Below, one piece after another: positions 1 to 8,491 of a stretch of DNA of 28,267 nt. The number at the start of each line of letters is the position of its first letter. Position 1 is the first letter of the stretch. Origin of the DNA: Halonatronomonas sp051745425. Lineage in GTDB: Bacteria; Bacillota; Halanaerobiia; Halanaerobiales; Halarsenatibacteraceae. A program made the translations under genes and the position numbers. The notes under the pieces were generated by a model that saw nothing but the letters and a program-made list of their open reading frames with translations, was not told where the DNA came from and made no database searches. Where the stretch lies: assembly GCA_051745425.1 (NCBI GenBank), contig JBNJEB010000009.1, positions 1 to 28,267 on the forward strand, read 5' to 3'.

Positions 1-924
1 GAAGAAAACGCTAAAACTTATCAGGAGCAGTTTTCTAAGGTCCTTGATAAGAATAAGACAAAACTTCATTTTAATAGTAGCTGGCTTGGTGAATTAGATT
101 TAGAGGATATTATAAATTTAGCTTCTAAATATACTGTGGCCAGAATGCTTGAGAGAGAAGATTTTGCAACCAGAATGGAAGCTAATAAACCAATTTCAAT
201 TCATGAATTCTTTTACCCATTAATGCAGGGTTTTGATTCAGTTGCCCTGGAGGCAGATATTGAATTAGGAGGTACAGATCAAAGATTTAATTTACTGGTA
301 GGCCGTCGTTTGCAGAAAGAATATGGCCAGGAGCCCCAGCTGGTTATGATGCTGCCATTACTGGAAGGTCTTGATGGAGACAGAAAGATGAGTAAAAGTT
401 TAGATAATTATATTGGGATTGAAGAAGATCCAGTAACAATGTATGGCAAGGTTATGTCCTTACCTGATGAATTAATTGGGAGATACTTTGAGTTAGTTAC
501 CGATGTTGATCCTGATAGATTAACTGAGATCAAAAAGGAGTTAGCTGATCAATCAGTTAATCCAATGGGGCTAAAGAAAGAGCTGGCAGCCTGGGTCGTT
601 GAGAGATTTCATGACCGGTCAGCAGCTGAGAAGGCAGCTAAAGAATTTACCAGGGTATTTTCTCAGGGCGAGCAGCCTGAAGATATGCCTGAGGTTGTAA
701 TACCTGAAGAAGACCTGGAAGATGGCAAGCTCTGGATTGTTAGATTAATAGAAGCGACTGATTTACTTGATAGTAATAGTCAGGCAAGAAGAATGATAAA
801 ACAGGGTGCTGTGACTATTGATGATGAGAAGGTAGAGAAGATAAATTTAGATATTCCAGTTGAAGATGGTATGGTTATTCAGATAGGAAAGAGAAGATAT
901 GCTCGGATTAGAAGGGGGAAATAA
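1..924 (+). CDS. tyrS: Tyrosyl-tRNA synthetase, 5'-truncated by window edge
   Basis: Charges tRNA-Tyr with tyrosine in the cytoplasm. The reading frame is open from base 1, so the gene starts outside the window; 307 codons of an expected ~400 are present. Visible are the central class I part (HFNSSWL, GGTDQRFN), the KMSKS ATP-binding loop (nt 385-399) and a C-terminal S4 RNA-binding domain (about nt 730-915) ending in RRYARIRRGK. The missing part would hold the HIGH motif. An internal GTG at 136 is not the start, because homology continues upstream of it. The stop lies one base before the alaS ATG, so the two synthetase genes are probably co-transcribed and translationally coupled. Confidence 0.96.
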   Translation, partial: EENAKTYQEQFSKVLDKNKTKLHFNSSWLGELDLEDIINLASKYTVARMLEREDFATRMEANKPISIHEFFYPLMQGFDSVALEADIELGGTDQRFNLLVGRRLQKEYGQEPQLVMMLPLLEGLDGDRKMSKSLDNYIGIEEDPVTMYGKVMSLPDELIGRYFELVTDVDPDRLTEIKKELADQSVNPMGLKKELAAWVVERFHDRSAAEKAAKEFTRVFSQGEQPEDMPEVVIPEEDLEDGKLWIVRLIEATDLLDSNSQARRMIKQGAVTIDDEKVEKINLDIPVEDGMVIQIGKRRYARIRRGK

Positions 925-925
925 G

Positions 926-3550
926 ATGTTAACTGATGAAATTAGACAGTCTTATCTTGATTTTTTTGCAAAAAAGGGTCATAAGGTTGCAGATAGTGCA
1001 CCTTTAGTTCCTAAAAATGATCCAACTCTGCTCTGGATAAACGCAGGTATGGCTCCATTTAAGCCATATTTTAATGGCAGTAAAGAACCTCCTTCTAAAA
1101 GAATGGTTTCCAGCCAGAAATGTATTAGAACCAATGATATTGAGAATGTTGGTCGGACTGCAAGACATCATACATTCTTTGAGATGTTAGGTAATTTCTC
1201 ATTTGGTGATTATTTTAAAGAAGAGGCTATTGCCTGGAGCTGGGAATATGTTACTGATGTTTTAGATCTTCCAGAAGATAGACTGATTATAACTATTTAT
1301 AAAGATGATGATGAGGCCTTTGATATCTGGCATGATCAGATTGGGCTTCCAGAAAATAAGATTGTTAGGATGGGTAAAAAAGATAATTTCTGGCAGATAG
1401 GGACTGGCCCATGTGGCCCCTGTTCTGAGATTCATATTGATAGGGGACCTGAATTTGGAACCGGTCCTGAAGATGTATTGGGAGGAGAAGGAGACCGTTA
1501 TTTAGAACTCTGGAATTTAGTCTTTACCCAGTATGACTATACTGAAAATGGCGAGTATATTGAATTACCTCAGAAAAATATTGATACTGGAATGGGTTTA
1601 GAAAGAACAGCTTCAGTATTACAGAATACAAAATCAAATTATGAAATAGATACAATTTATCCATTGATCAAGAAGGTGGCAGAGAAGTCAGGTTATGAAT
1701 ATAAAGGTGACTGGAAAGCTAAGATGCCCCATCGAGTTATTGCTGATCATGTAAGAGGTGTTTCTATAGCAATTTTTGATGGAGCCTTACCGTCAAATGA
1801 AGGTAGGGGATATGTTCTAAGAAGGCTAGTAAGACGAGCTGTTCGTTATGGTCAGAAAATTGATCTTAAAGGGCCTTTTCTCTATAAATTTGTTGATAAG
1901 GTTAATGAACTGATGGCCGGTGGTTATCCAGAATTAAGCCAGAGATCTGATCATGTAAAGCATGTGATTAAGTCTGAAGAAGAAAGTTTCTTACAGACTT
2001 TAGATCAGGGTATGAAGATTGTAGAAGATATTAAAAGAGAATTGGAAGCCAAAGGAGAAAAAGTTCTGGCTGGCAAACAGGCTTTTAAATTATATGATAC
2101 TTATGGTTTCCCTCTTGATTTAACTGAAGATATTATGGCTGAAGCCGGTTTGGAAGTCGATACAGAAGGTTTTAAAGAAGAGATGGCAAAACAGAGAGAA
2201 CGAGCCAGGAATGCAAGAGATGAAGGTGGCTTTGCCTCCTCCCATGATTTATATGAGGAACTGGCTTCTAAATTAGATAGTTCTACAGATTTTATAGGTT
2301 ACCATAATCTTAAGACAGAAGCTGAAATTAAAGCTATTATTGTTGATGGCGAAGAGGTTGAGCGTATAAAACCAGGCCAAAAAGGGGAAATAATTCTTGA
2401 TAAGTCACCCTTTTATGCAGAAAGTGGTGGCCAGCTAGGTGATAAAGGAATTATTAATTCTGTTATTGATAATGCTACTTCTGAAGTAAAAGATGTAAAG
2501 AAGAGAGCAGGATTAATCATTCATATAGTCAGGCAAAAAAGTGGAGAATTAAAAACCGGTCATAAGGTAGAATCTATTGTAGATAAAGACCTTAGAAGCT
2601 CGACTGCTAGAAATCATACAGCAACCCATCTTCTTCATCAGGCTTTAATGAATCAACTCGGGGAGCATGTGAGTCAGTCTGGTTCTCTGGTATCGCCTGA
2701 AAGATTGAGGTTTGATTTCACTCACTTTGAAGGATTAAGCAATGAAGATGTAAGACAGGTTGAAAGAGAAGTTAACAGAAAAATAGTAGATAATTTGAAT
2801 GTTGAGACATTTGAAACTTCAATTAAGGAAGCAAAGGAGATGGGGGCCCAGGCATTATTTGGCGAAAAATATGGTGAAACTGTTCGAGTTGTAAAGACCG
2901 GTAATTATAGTTTAGAATTATGTGGAGGTACTCATGTTAAGGCAACTGGAGAAATTGGACTCTTTAAAATTAATCAGGAGAGTAGTATTGCTTCTGGTGT
3001 AAGGAGAATTGAGGCAGTTACAGGGCTGGCAGCACTTGATTACATTGAAAAAGAGGAAGATATAATTAATAAAGCAGCTGATTTATTAAAGAGCAGACCT
3101 GTAGAGATAGCAGATAAAGTTGAACAGCTTAAGAATTCAAAAAAAGAATTAGAAAAAGAAATTAAGTCATTGCAGGATCAACTGGCTGATTCGAAAGCCG
3201 GTGATTTATCAGAAAAATATGAAGAGATTAATGGGATTAAAACTATAATTAAAGAAATTGATCTTGATCAGGATGGAATCCGGAATCTTGCTGATGAGCT
3301 AGTAAAAGAGTTAGGTTCAGGTATTGTCATATTAGCCAATCGAAATGCTAATAAAGTGTTTTTTGTAGCCAAAATTAGTAAAAATTTAGTTAAATCGGGT
3401 TTTCATGCTGGTAATATTGTTGGAGAAATTGCAAAAATAACAGGAGGTGGCGGCGGAGGTCGTCCAGACATGGCTCAGGCCGGTGGAAGCAAGCCAGAAA
3501 AACTAAAGGAAGCTTTAGAAAAAGCTCGAGACTTAGTAGCTTCTCAATAA
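926..3550 (+). CDS. alaS: Alanyl-tRNA synthetase
   Basis: Charges tRNA-Ala and edits mischarged Ser/Gly. At 874 residues it is full length. The order is catalytic class II domain (N-terminus LTDEIRQSYLDFF), tRNA-recognition region, editing domain with zinc-binding HxxxH (H564, H568) and CxxxH (C666, H670), a coiled coil (about 710-760), and a C-Ala domain with the Gly-rich GGGGGGRPDMAQAGG near the end. The start is ATG 926, with AGAAGGGGG eight bases upstream; an in-frame ATG at 899 lies inside tyrS and has no ribosome site. No T-box leader is visible, because the gene follows tyrS directly. Confidence 0.98.
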   Translation: MLTDEIRQSYLDFFAKKGHKVADSAPLVPKNDPTLLWINAGMAPFKPYFNGSKEPPSKRMVSSQKCIRTNDIENVGRTARHHTFFEMLGNFSFGDYFKEEAIAWSWEYVTDVLDLPEDRLIITIYKDDDEAFDIWHDQIGLPENKIVRMGKKDNFWQIGTGPCGPCSEIHIDRGPEFGTGPEDVLGGEGDRYLELWNLVFTQYDYTENGEYIELPQKNIDTGMGLERTASVLQNTKSNYEIDTIYPLIKKVAEKSGYEYKGDWKAKMPHRVIADHVRGVSIAIFDGALPSNEGRGYVLRRLVRRAVRYGQKIDLKGPFLYKFVDKVNELMAGGYPELSQRSDHVKHVIKSEEESFLQTLDQGMKIVEDIKRELEAKGEKVLAGKQAFKLYDTYGFPLDLTEDIMAEAGLEVDTEGFKEEMAKQRERARNARDEGGFASSHDLYEELASKLDSSTDFIGYHNLKTEAEIKAIIVDGEEVERIKPGQKGEIILDKSPFYAESGGQLGDKGIINSVIDNATSEVKDVKKRAGLIIHIVRQKSGELKTGHKVESIVDKDLRSSTARNHTATHLLHQALMNQLGEHVSQSGSLVSPERLRFDFTHFEGLSNEDVRQVEREVNRKIVDNLNVETFETSIKEAKEMGAQALFGEKYGETVRVVKTGNYSLELCGGTHVKATGEIGLFKINQESSIASGVRRIEAVTGLAALDYIEKEEDIINKAADLLKSRPVEIADKVEQLKNSKKELEKEIKSLQDQLADSKAGDLSEKYEEINGIKTIIKEIDLDQDGIRNLADELVKELGSGIVILANRNANKVFFVAKISKNLVKSGFHAGNIVGEIAKITGGGGGGRPDMAQAGGSKPEKLKEALEKARDLVASQ

Positions 3551-3583
3551 TTTATTTAAAATATTTTGCAGGGAAGTGATTAA

Positions 3584-3853
3584 ATGACTAATAAGAATAA
3601 TCATGACCAGACGGTAAAGTTTGATTTTGACCTTAGCGAAGAGGTAAGCGAAGCAGGATATATTTTAAAGAGAGTATATCATGCCCTTGAAGAGAGAGGA
3701 TATAATCCTGTTAATCAGATTGTTGGTTATTTGATTTCAGGAGATCCTGCTTATATTACCAGTTATAAAGATGCAAGAACTATGATAAGAACAGTCGATA
3801 GAGATGATATTCTTGAAGAGTTAATCTCCAGTTATATTAATAAAAATAGTTAG
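3584..3853 (+). CDS. ireB: IreB family regulatory phosphoprotein (UPF0297)
   Basis: 89 residues, almost the whole length being the conserved UPF0297 domain (TVKFDF, LKRVYHALEERGYNPVNQIVGYLISGDPAYITSY, here split by naming only its landmarks). In enterococci IreB is a target of the PASTA-type Ser/Thr kinase IreK and negatively affects cephalosporin resistance. The Thr in DQTVKF (T10) sits at a reported N-terminal phospho-Thr position. The alaS-ireB-ruvX-DUF1292 order is strongly conserved in Firmicutes. A GGGAAGTG ribosome site precedes the ATG. Family assignment is firm; function in this organism is inferred. Confidence 0.93.
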   Translation: MTNKNNHDQTVKFDFDLSEEVSEAGYILKRVYHALEERGYNPVNQIVGYLISGDPAYITSYKDARTMIRTVDRDDILEELISSYINKNS

Positions 3854-3861
3854 ATTATTAG

Positions 3862-3900
3862 CCTGATCAGATTTTAAGATGTCTGATCAGGTCTTTATTT
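3862..3900 (+). terminator. Intrinsic terminator after ireB
   Basis: A perfect 10-bp inverted repeat, CCTGATCAGA (3862-3871) and TCTGATCAGG (3882-3891), with a 10-base loop and followed by TCTTTATTT. It closes the tyrS-alaS-ireB transcript before the promoter at 3927. Confidence 0.8.
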
Positions 3901-3926
3901 ATATATTCCATTTAAAATTCTTAAAC

Positions 3927-3955
3927 TTGCATTATATTTAAGCACAATATATAAT
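3927..3955 (+). promoter_or_regulatory. SigmaA-type promoter for the ruvX-mltG-sleB block
   Basis: TTGCAT (3927-3932), a 17-base spacer and a perfect TATAAT (3950-3955). Expected transcription start is near 3962, about 48 bases before the ruvX TTG. It sits directly after a terminator, as expected for a new transcription unit. Confidence 0.75.
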
Positions 3956-4009
3956 GTATTATTAGGATGTTATGCTTTAGATCAAGATAAGAAATAAAGG
4001 AGGAGGCCA

Positions 4010-4429
4010 TTGCGGGTATTAGCTATAGATTATGGCCAGAAGAGAGTTGGGCTGGCAATAAGTGATAGGCTGGGGATTACTGCTCAACCATTTAAAACAA
4101 TTATCAATGAATCGAGAGAGAAACTAATAGATGACTTAGCAGAGATTATTAAAGATAATGATATAACAGAAGTTGTTGTAGGTCTTCCTCTTCATATGAA
4201 TGGTACTGAAGGAGAAAGAGCTGAGAAAAGCAGGATTTTAGTAGCCGAACTAAAGACTGAATTAAATCTACCAGTATATTTACAGGACGAAAGGCTGAGC
4301 AGTGCTGAAGTTGAAAAAGTTATGCTGGCAGGAGATTTAAGCCGTGAGAAAAGAAAAGCTAAAAGAGACAAGCTGGCGGCATCTATAATTTTAAGAACTT
4401 ATCTTGCTAATAGAAAGGGAGGAAATTAA
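4010..4429 (+). CDS. ruvX: RuvX/YqgF family RNase H-fold protein (putative pre-16S rRNA nuclease)
   Basis: 139 residues, the usual family length. Motifs are the N-terminal DYGQKRVGLA with the first catalytic Asp, VVGLPLHMNG, and DERLSSAEVE near residue 95. Family members have an RNase H-like fold and are implicated in 16S rRNA 5'-end maturation and in Holliday-junction resolution. Start codon TTG at 4010 follows an excellent AAAGGAGGAGG site. First gene after the 3927 promoter. Confidence 0.94.
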   Translation: MRVLAIDYGQKRVGLAISDRLGITAQPFKTIINESREKLIDDLAEIIKDNDITEVVVGLPLHMNGTEGERAEKSRILVAELKTELNLPVYLQDERLSSAEVEKVMLAGDLSREKRKAKRDKLAASIILRTYLANRKGGN

Positions 4430-4430
4430 A

Positions 4431-4721
4431 ATGTCGAATACAGATAAAGAACCAACATATTGGTATGATACTGATAATAAGGAATTAGTATTAGAAGAAG
4501 CTGATAATGAATATAGATTTTATTTACAGGATAAATTTGATTTTGAAGGAAACGAGTATTGTATTTTAACTTCTTCTGAGGCAAAAGATGAGGAAGAATC
4601 ATTATTAATGAGAGTAGAAAAAGAAGATGATAAAGATATATTAGTTGTTATTGAGGATGATAAAGAGTTTGAGGCTGCATCCAGGCATTATTATTCCAGT
4701 CAGTCAGATGATAACAACTAA
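4431..4721 (+). CDS. DUF1292 domain protein (YrzB-like)
   Basis: 96 residues, strongly acidic (many Asp/Glu), without signal peptide or membrane segment. Position directly after ruvX, the length and the pattern of an Asp/Glu-rich small protein with an LxxEDNEYRFYLxDxFxFEGxEYCxL-like core match the DUF1292 family of unknown function. ATG 4431 is chosen because AGGGAGGAAAT of the ruvX tail lies just upstream; an in-frame ATG at 4404 is inside ruvX. One base separates the ruvX stop from this ATG, which suggests coupled translation. Confidence 0.85.
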   Translation: MSNTDKEPTYWYDTDNKELVLEEADNEYRFYLQDKFDFEGNEYCILTSSEAKDEEESLLMRVEKEDDKDILVVIEDDKEFEAASRHYYSSQSDDNN

Positions 4722-4743
4722 ATAAGAATTGGAGGCGCCTATT

Positions 4744-5724
4744 TTGAAGAAAGCTGGCATATTATTATTGATTGCAGTTTTAATTGCCGGAGCTTATTTT
4801 AAATTTGATTATCTTTCAGAACCGACTTACCCTGAAGACCCTGAGTTATTTGTGATAGAATCAGGTAGTTCTTTGAGAGCTATTGCCAGGCAGTTAGAGC
4901 AGGAAGGCTGGATCAAGTCAGCCAGATTATTTGAAATTTATGTTATAATAAAGGATTATCAGGGAAGCTTACAGGCCGGTACTTATAAATTTCAAGAAGG
5001 CGAAGATCTTTTTCAAATTGCTAATCGGCTTGTGACTGGCCAGGCAGCTAGCTATAGAGTCACAATTCCAGAAGGTTTTACTGTTGATGAGATAATTGAT
5101 AGACTTGCCAGTTTTGATCATCTTGATAAGGAAGAATTATTAACTGCTTTAGATGAAGATTCTTTAATGAGGGATTATTTTCCTGATAGTTCAGAGGTTA
5201 TTTGGGAACAGGAAGGTTTTTTATTTCCTGATACCTATAATTTCTCTTATGAGATGGAACCAGTTGAGATTTTGAATGCTATGATTAATAGATTTGAAAA
5301 TTACTGGCTTGATGAACTTAAAAATAATAACAATTCTTATAATATAAATCAGTATGTTACGATGGCATCTCTGATTGAAAAAGAGGCTAAATTAGCTGAA
5401 GAAAAACCATTAATTGCTGGTGTTATTTATAATAGACTGGCTCAGAATATGAGATTACAGTTAGACGCAACTGTGCAATATATATTAGAGGAGAGGGTTT
5501 CAAGGGTCCTTTATGGTCACCTGGAGGTTGATTCGCCATATAATACTTATATAAATAAGGGATTACCACCAGGACCTATTGCAAGTCCAGGAGATGATGC
5601 TCTGGCTGCAGTTCTTGAACCTGAAGAATCAGATTATTTATTTTATTTTGCAAGACCGGATGGAAGTCATGTATTTACTAAAACTTATGAGGAACATCTG
5701 GAAAGATTAAGAGAGTTTCGTTAA
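4744..5724 (+). CDS. mltG: Endolytic murein transglycosylase MltG (YceG-like)
   Basis: Membrane-anchored lytic transglycosylase that cuts nascent peptidoglycan and sets glycan strand length. 326 residues: a signal anchor (about 4-20), a LysM-like subdomain (about 30-100, LFVIESGSSLRAIARQLE) and the YceG catalytic domain. The catalytic Glu is E212 in ASLIEKEAK, followed by RLQLDATVQYIL and GLPPGPIASPG. The start is TTG 4744 with GGAGG (4731-4735) eight bases upstream. A TTG at 4729 overlaps that ribosome site and is unlikely. The neighbour order matches the Bacillus yrrL locus. Confidence 0.94.
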   Translation: MKKAGILLLIAVLIAGAYFKFDYLSEPTYPEDPELFVIESGSSLRAIARQLEQEGWIKSARLFEIYVIIKDYQGSLQAGTYKFQEGEDLFQIANRLVTGQAASYRVTIPEGFTVDEIIDRLASFDHLDKEELLTALDEDSLMRDYFPDSSEVIWEQEGFLFPDTYNFSYEMEPVEILNAMINRFENYWLDELKNNNNSYNINQYVTMASLIEKEAKLAEEKPLIAGVIYNRLAQNMRLQLDATVQYILEERVSRVLYGHLEVDSPYNTYINKGLPPGPIASPGDDALAAVLEPEESDYLFYFARPDGSHVFTKTYEEHLERLREFR

Positions 5725-5741
5725 TATGGAGGTTAAATAAG

Positions 5742-6974
5742 ATGAAAATTCCAGAATTGCTTGCTCCTGCAGGTAATTTAGAAAAGTTAAAAATTGCTAT
5801 TGATTATGGTGCAGATGCAGTTTATTGTGCAGGAAAAAGTTTTGGTCTTAGAGCTAAAGCTGATAATTTTACAAAAGAAGAACTTGGACTTGCCATAAAT
5901 TATGCCCATCAAAGAGGTAAAAAGGTATATTTAACTTTAAATATTATTGCTCACAATAGTGATTTAGACAAATTAAAAGATTATTTAGATTATATTAGTA
6001 GTATTGAAATAGATGCTTTAATAGTTTCAGATCCTGGTGTACTTTATTTAATAAGAGAGGCAGGACTGGATATTCCGATTCATCTAAGTACTCAGGCTAA
6101 TACAGTTAACTGGGCTTCTGCCAGGTTCTGGGAAGAATATGGCCTGGAAAGATTGATACTGGCTAGAGAACTTTCTATTGCTGAAATTAGTGAAATTAGA
6201 GATAAAACTGATATAGAACTTGAAACCTTTGTTCATGGGGCAATGTGCATCTCATATTCAGGGCGCTGTTTATTAAGTAATTATATGACTGGTCGAGATG
6301 CTAACCGTGGAAATTGTGCCCAACCATGTCGCTGGGAATATAATTTAGTTGAAAATAAAAGACCTGATCAGCTATGGGAAATTAGTGATGATAATGATAG
6401 AGGCAGTTATGTAATGAATTCCAAAGACCTTAATTTATTTGATTATTTGCCTTCAATAATAAATACAGGGGTAGATTCATTGAAAATTGAAGGCAGAATG
6501 AAGAGTTTAAATTATGTTGCAACAGTTACCTCTGTTTACAGGAAGGCCTTGGATAATATTGTAGTTGAAGGTGAAAAATATCAAACTGACCCAGAACTGG
6601 CAAACCAATTAAATAAAATCAGTCATAGGCCTTATACTACAGGATTTTATGAAGGTAAACCCGGGGCAGAAGGACAGAACTATTCATCTTCCTCATATAT
6701 TAGAGATTATAAGTATTTAGGTATTGTTAAAGGTTATTTACCTGAATTAGGCCAGGCTATTGTGCAGGTGAAAAATAAGATTAATATTGGTGATAAGGTT
6801 GAGTTTTTTGGACCAGGTGCCGATTCGTTTGAACAGATAGTAAACAGGATTTATTCTAATGAAGGAGAAGAATTAGAGGTTGCTAATCACCCGGAAAGCA
6901 TCGTTAAAATTCCTGTTTCTAAAGAGATAAGTGAAAATTATATAATTAGGCGGCGTGAAAATGAAGCAGATTAA
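5742..6974 (+). CDS. Peptidase U32 family protein, TrhP-like (tRNA/rRNA hydroxylation)
   Basis: 410 residues with a TIM-barrel start (PELLAPAGNLEKLK, GADAVYCAGKSFGLR) and the U32 signature. Four cysteines in CISYSGRC and GNCAQPCRW (C169, C176, C192, C196) match the proposed Fe-S ligands of this family. Characterised relatives TrhP (YegQ, YrrN/YrrO) make 5-hydroxyuridine in tRNA and RlhA modifies 23S rRNA. Despite the name, protease activity is doubtful. Position after mltG corresponds to yrrN/yrrO in Bacillus. Which substrate this copy uses cannot be read from sequence alone. Confidence 0.88.
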   Translation: MKIPELLAPAGNLEKLKIAIDYGADAVYCAGKSFGLRAKADNFTKEELGLAINYAHQRGKKVYLTLNIIAHNSDLDKLKDYLDYISSIEIDALIVSDPGVLYLIREAGLDIPIHLSTQANTVNWASARFWEEYGLERLILARELSIAEISEIRDKTDIELETFVHGAMCISYSGRCLLSNYMTGRDANRGNCAQPCRWEYNLVENKRPDQLWEISDDNDRGSYVMNSKDLNLFDYLPSIINTGVDSLKIEGRMKSLNYVATVTSVYRKALDNIVVEGEKYQTDPELANQLNKISHRPYTTGFYEGKPGAEGQNYSSSSYIRDYKYLGIVKGYLPELGQAIVQVKNKINIGDKVEFFGPGADSFEQIVNRIYSNEGEELEVANHPESIVKIPVSKEISENYIIRRRENEAD

Positions 6975-7206
6975 TGATACACTAAAGATGAAGGTATTAA
7001 TTCCTCCAGAAGAAATTGTTTTTGTTGACATGGTCTTTAAATCTTACGAGGGAATTGCCATGCTTAATCTTGATAGTAAAAAAGATGGAATGGTGGTATT
7101 AGACTATACTTTTGGTACCAGAGAGATTGTAAAAGAAGTTTTAGCTGATTTAGGAGAAAAATTTAAAGTAGAAATTATTGAGGATGAATATGACAGTTTA
7201 AATTAG
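6961..7206 (+). CDS. DUF4911 domain protein
   Basis: 81-residue cytoplasmic protein of unknown function. The core VLIPPEEIVFVDMVFKSYEG and the later LDYTFGTREIV fit the small DUF4911 family found downstream of U32 genes in clostridia. It overlaps the end of the U32 gene. ATG 6961 is preferred because AGGCGG ends seven bases before it; GTG 6955 would be too close to that site. Co-occurrence with the U32 gene makes a role in the same RNA-modification step plausible, but this is only inference. Confidence 0.65.
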   Translation: MKQINDTLKMKVLIPPEEIVFVDMVFKSYEGIAMLNLDSKKDGMVVLDYTFGTREIVKEVLADLGEKFKVEIIEDEYDSLN

Positions 7207-7225
7207 ATTTTATTGTGGTGATAGG

Positions 7226-7744
7226 ATGTTTTATTTTATTAAAAAGTATTTTCAGCCAGATTATCATTTTAATTGTATGAGCGAGATAGATATTAATTTA
7301 TTAAAAGATTCTAATATTAAAGGACTTATTATAGATATTGATAATACAACTATGGCTTATTCTTCAAAAGAGTTAAAAGTTGTGATTCAAGATTGGATTA
7401 GTGAAATTGATAATAAAAATTTTGAGATTGTTTTTGTTTCAAATACAATCCCAGAGAGGGTTGAGTTTGTAGGTGATTATTTTAATAAACCTGCATATGG
7501 GTATGCAGCAAAACCATTTAGGTTTGCATTTAATAAGGCAATAAATCATCTAAAATTGCCCAATGAAAAGATTGCAATTATTGGAGATCAAATATTTACT
7601 GATATTTTAGGAGGCAATCTAACAGGTTTTATGACAATACTTGTTGAACCAATAGAAAAAAATGATTTTTTCCTGACTAAATTTTTCCGCTGGTTTGAAA
7701 CTTTGTTTTATGATAGAAGTAAGAGTTTAATGCAAAAGGAGTGA
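7226..7744 (+). CDS. YqeG family HAD IIIA-type phosphatase
   Basis: 172 residues. HAD motifs in order: IIDIDNTTM (nucleophile Asp and DxDxT-like box), VFVSNT (motif II), AAKPF (motif III Lys) and IGDQIFTDILGGN (motif IV). Relatives include Bacillus YqeG and mitochondrial PTPMT1/GEP4-type phosphatidylglycerophosphate phosphatases, so a PGP phosphatase role in phospholipid synthesis is possible but not proven. In many Firmicutes yqeG sits beside aroE; here aroE is about 2.3 kb away. The ribosome site (GGTGATAGG) is modest. Confidence 0.88.
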   Translation: MFYFIKKYFQPDYHFNCMSEIDINLLKDSNIKGLIIDIDNTTMAYSSKELKVVIQDWISEIDNKNFEIVFVSNTIPERVEFVGDYFNKPAYGYAAKPFRFAFNKAINHLKLPNEKIAIIGDQIFTDILGGNLTGFMTILVEPIEKNDFFLTKFFRWFETLFYDRSKSLMQKE

Positions 7745-7752
7745 TTAAAAAT

Positions 7753-8442
7753 ATGAATAAGTTTAAGATATTTCTTGGTGTAGCCCTGATGCTTTTTATG
7801 TTTCTAGCTGTTACAGCTGAAGAAATTCAGGCAGATCAGAACCTGCATTTAGGGGAAAGAATATTAAGAAATGGTTCCCAGGGTGCCGACGTTGCAGTAC
7901 TGCAAAGACTATTGCAGGATGTTGGTGTTTATGAAGGAAGGATAGATGGATTATTTGGGCCTAATACTGAAGAAGCTCTTAGAAGATTTCAAAAGGATAA
8001 TGACTTAAAAGTAAATGGAGAGGTTAATGAAGAAACTTTGAATCAGTTACCTGACTCAGAGAATATTTCTAGTAAAATAAATGTTTCTCGAGATGATATA
8101 ATGCTGCTGGCAAGAATTATTTATGCTGAGGCTAGAGGTGAAATTGCTAAAGGTAAAGTAGCTATAGGTTCTGTAATAATTAATCGAGTTGAAGACGAAA
8201 GGTTTCCGAATAATGTTAGAGATGTTATTCTTGAACAGGGTCAATTTAGTTCGCTTTTAGATGGTCAGGCTAATTTATATCCAGACCAGGATGCTATTGA
8301 TGCGGCTAAAGCAGCCTTATTAGGTTATGACCCTACTCATCAGTCTATTTTCTTTTATAATCCTTCTACAGCTACAAATTTAGCCTGGATTTCTAATAGA
8401 CCAATTGTTAAAAATATTGGAGGGCATGTATTTGCCAGGTAA
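7753..8442 (+). CDS. SleB/CwlJ-type cell wall hydrolase with peptidoglycan-binding domain
   Basis: 229 residues: signal peptide (about 1-27, ending near EIQA), a PG_binding_1 domain (about 33-90, GSQGADVAVLQRLLQDVG, DGLFGPNTEEALRRFQ) and a SleB/CwlJ hydrolase_2 domain (about 105-229) with YAEARGE, VIINRV and the C-terminal GGHVFAR. This layout is that of SleB, the spore cortex-lytic enzyme used in germination. Start ATG 7753 is preceded by AAAAGGAG; the GTG at 7741 overlaps that site. No ypeB partner follows, so vegetative wall turnover is an alternative role. Confidence 0.9.
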   Translation: MNKFKIFLGVALMLFMFLAVTAEEIQADQNLHLGERILRNGSQGADVAVLQRLLQDVGVYEGRIDGLFGPNTEEALRRFQKDNDLKVNGEVNEETLNQLPDSENISSKINVSRDDIMLLARIIYAEARGEIAKGKVAIGSVIINRVEDERFPNNVRDVILEQGQFSSLLDGQANLYPDQDAIDAAKAALLGYDPTHQSIFFYNPSTATNLAWISNRPIVKNIGGHVFAR

Positions 8443-8449
8443 AATTAAA

Positions 8450-8480
8450 CAGCACCTAGAATTACTAGGTGCTGCTTAAA
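8450..8480. terminator. Bidirectional terminator between sleB and abrB
   Basis: A perfect 10-bp inverted repeat CAGCACCTAG (8450-8459) / CTAGGTGCTG (8465-8474) with a 5-base loop. Moderately T-rich sequence follows on either strand (CTTAAATAAAA on plus, TTTAATTTTA on minus). It lies between two convergent genes and can serve both. Confidence 0.75.
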
Positions 8481-8491
8481 TAAAATCTTAA

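Noticed and set aside
1..930. T-box leader for tyrS or alaS
   Set aside because: The tyrS start is outside the window and alaS follows tyrS by one base, so no leader exists here.
8056..8244. 62-residue minus-strand ORF inside the sleB-like gene
   Set aside because: It lies wholly within a well-supported gene, has no ribosome site and its composition (Asn, Ser, Tyr, Ile) is that of a complementary-strand shadow.
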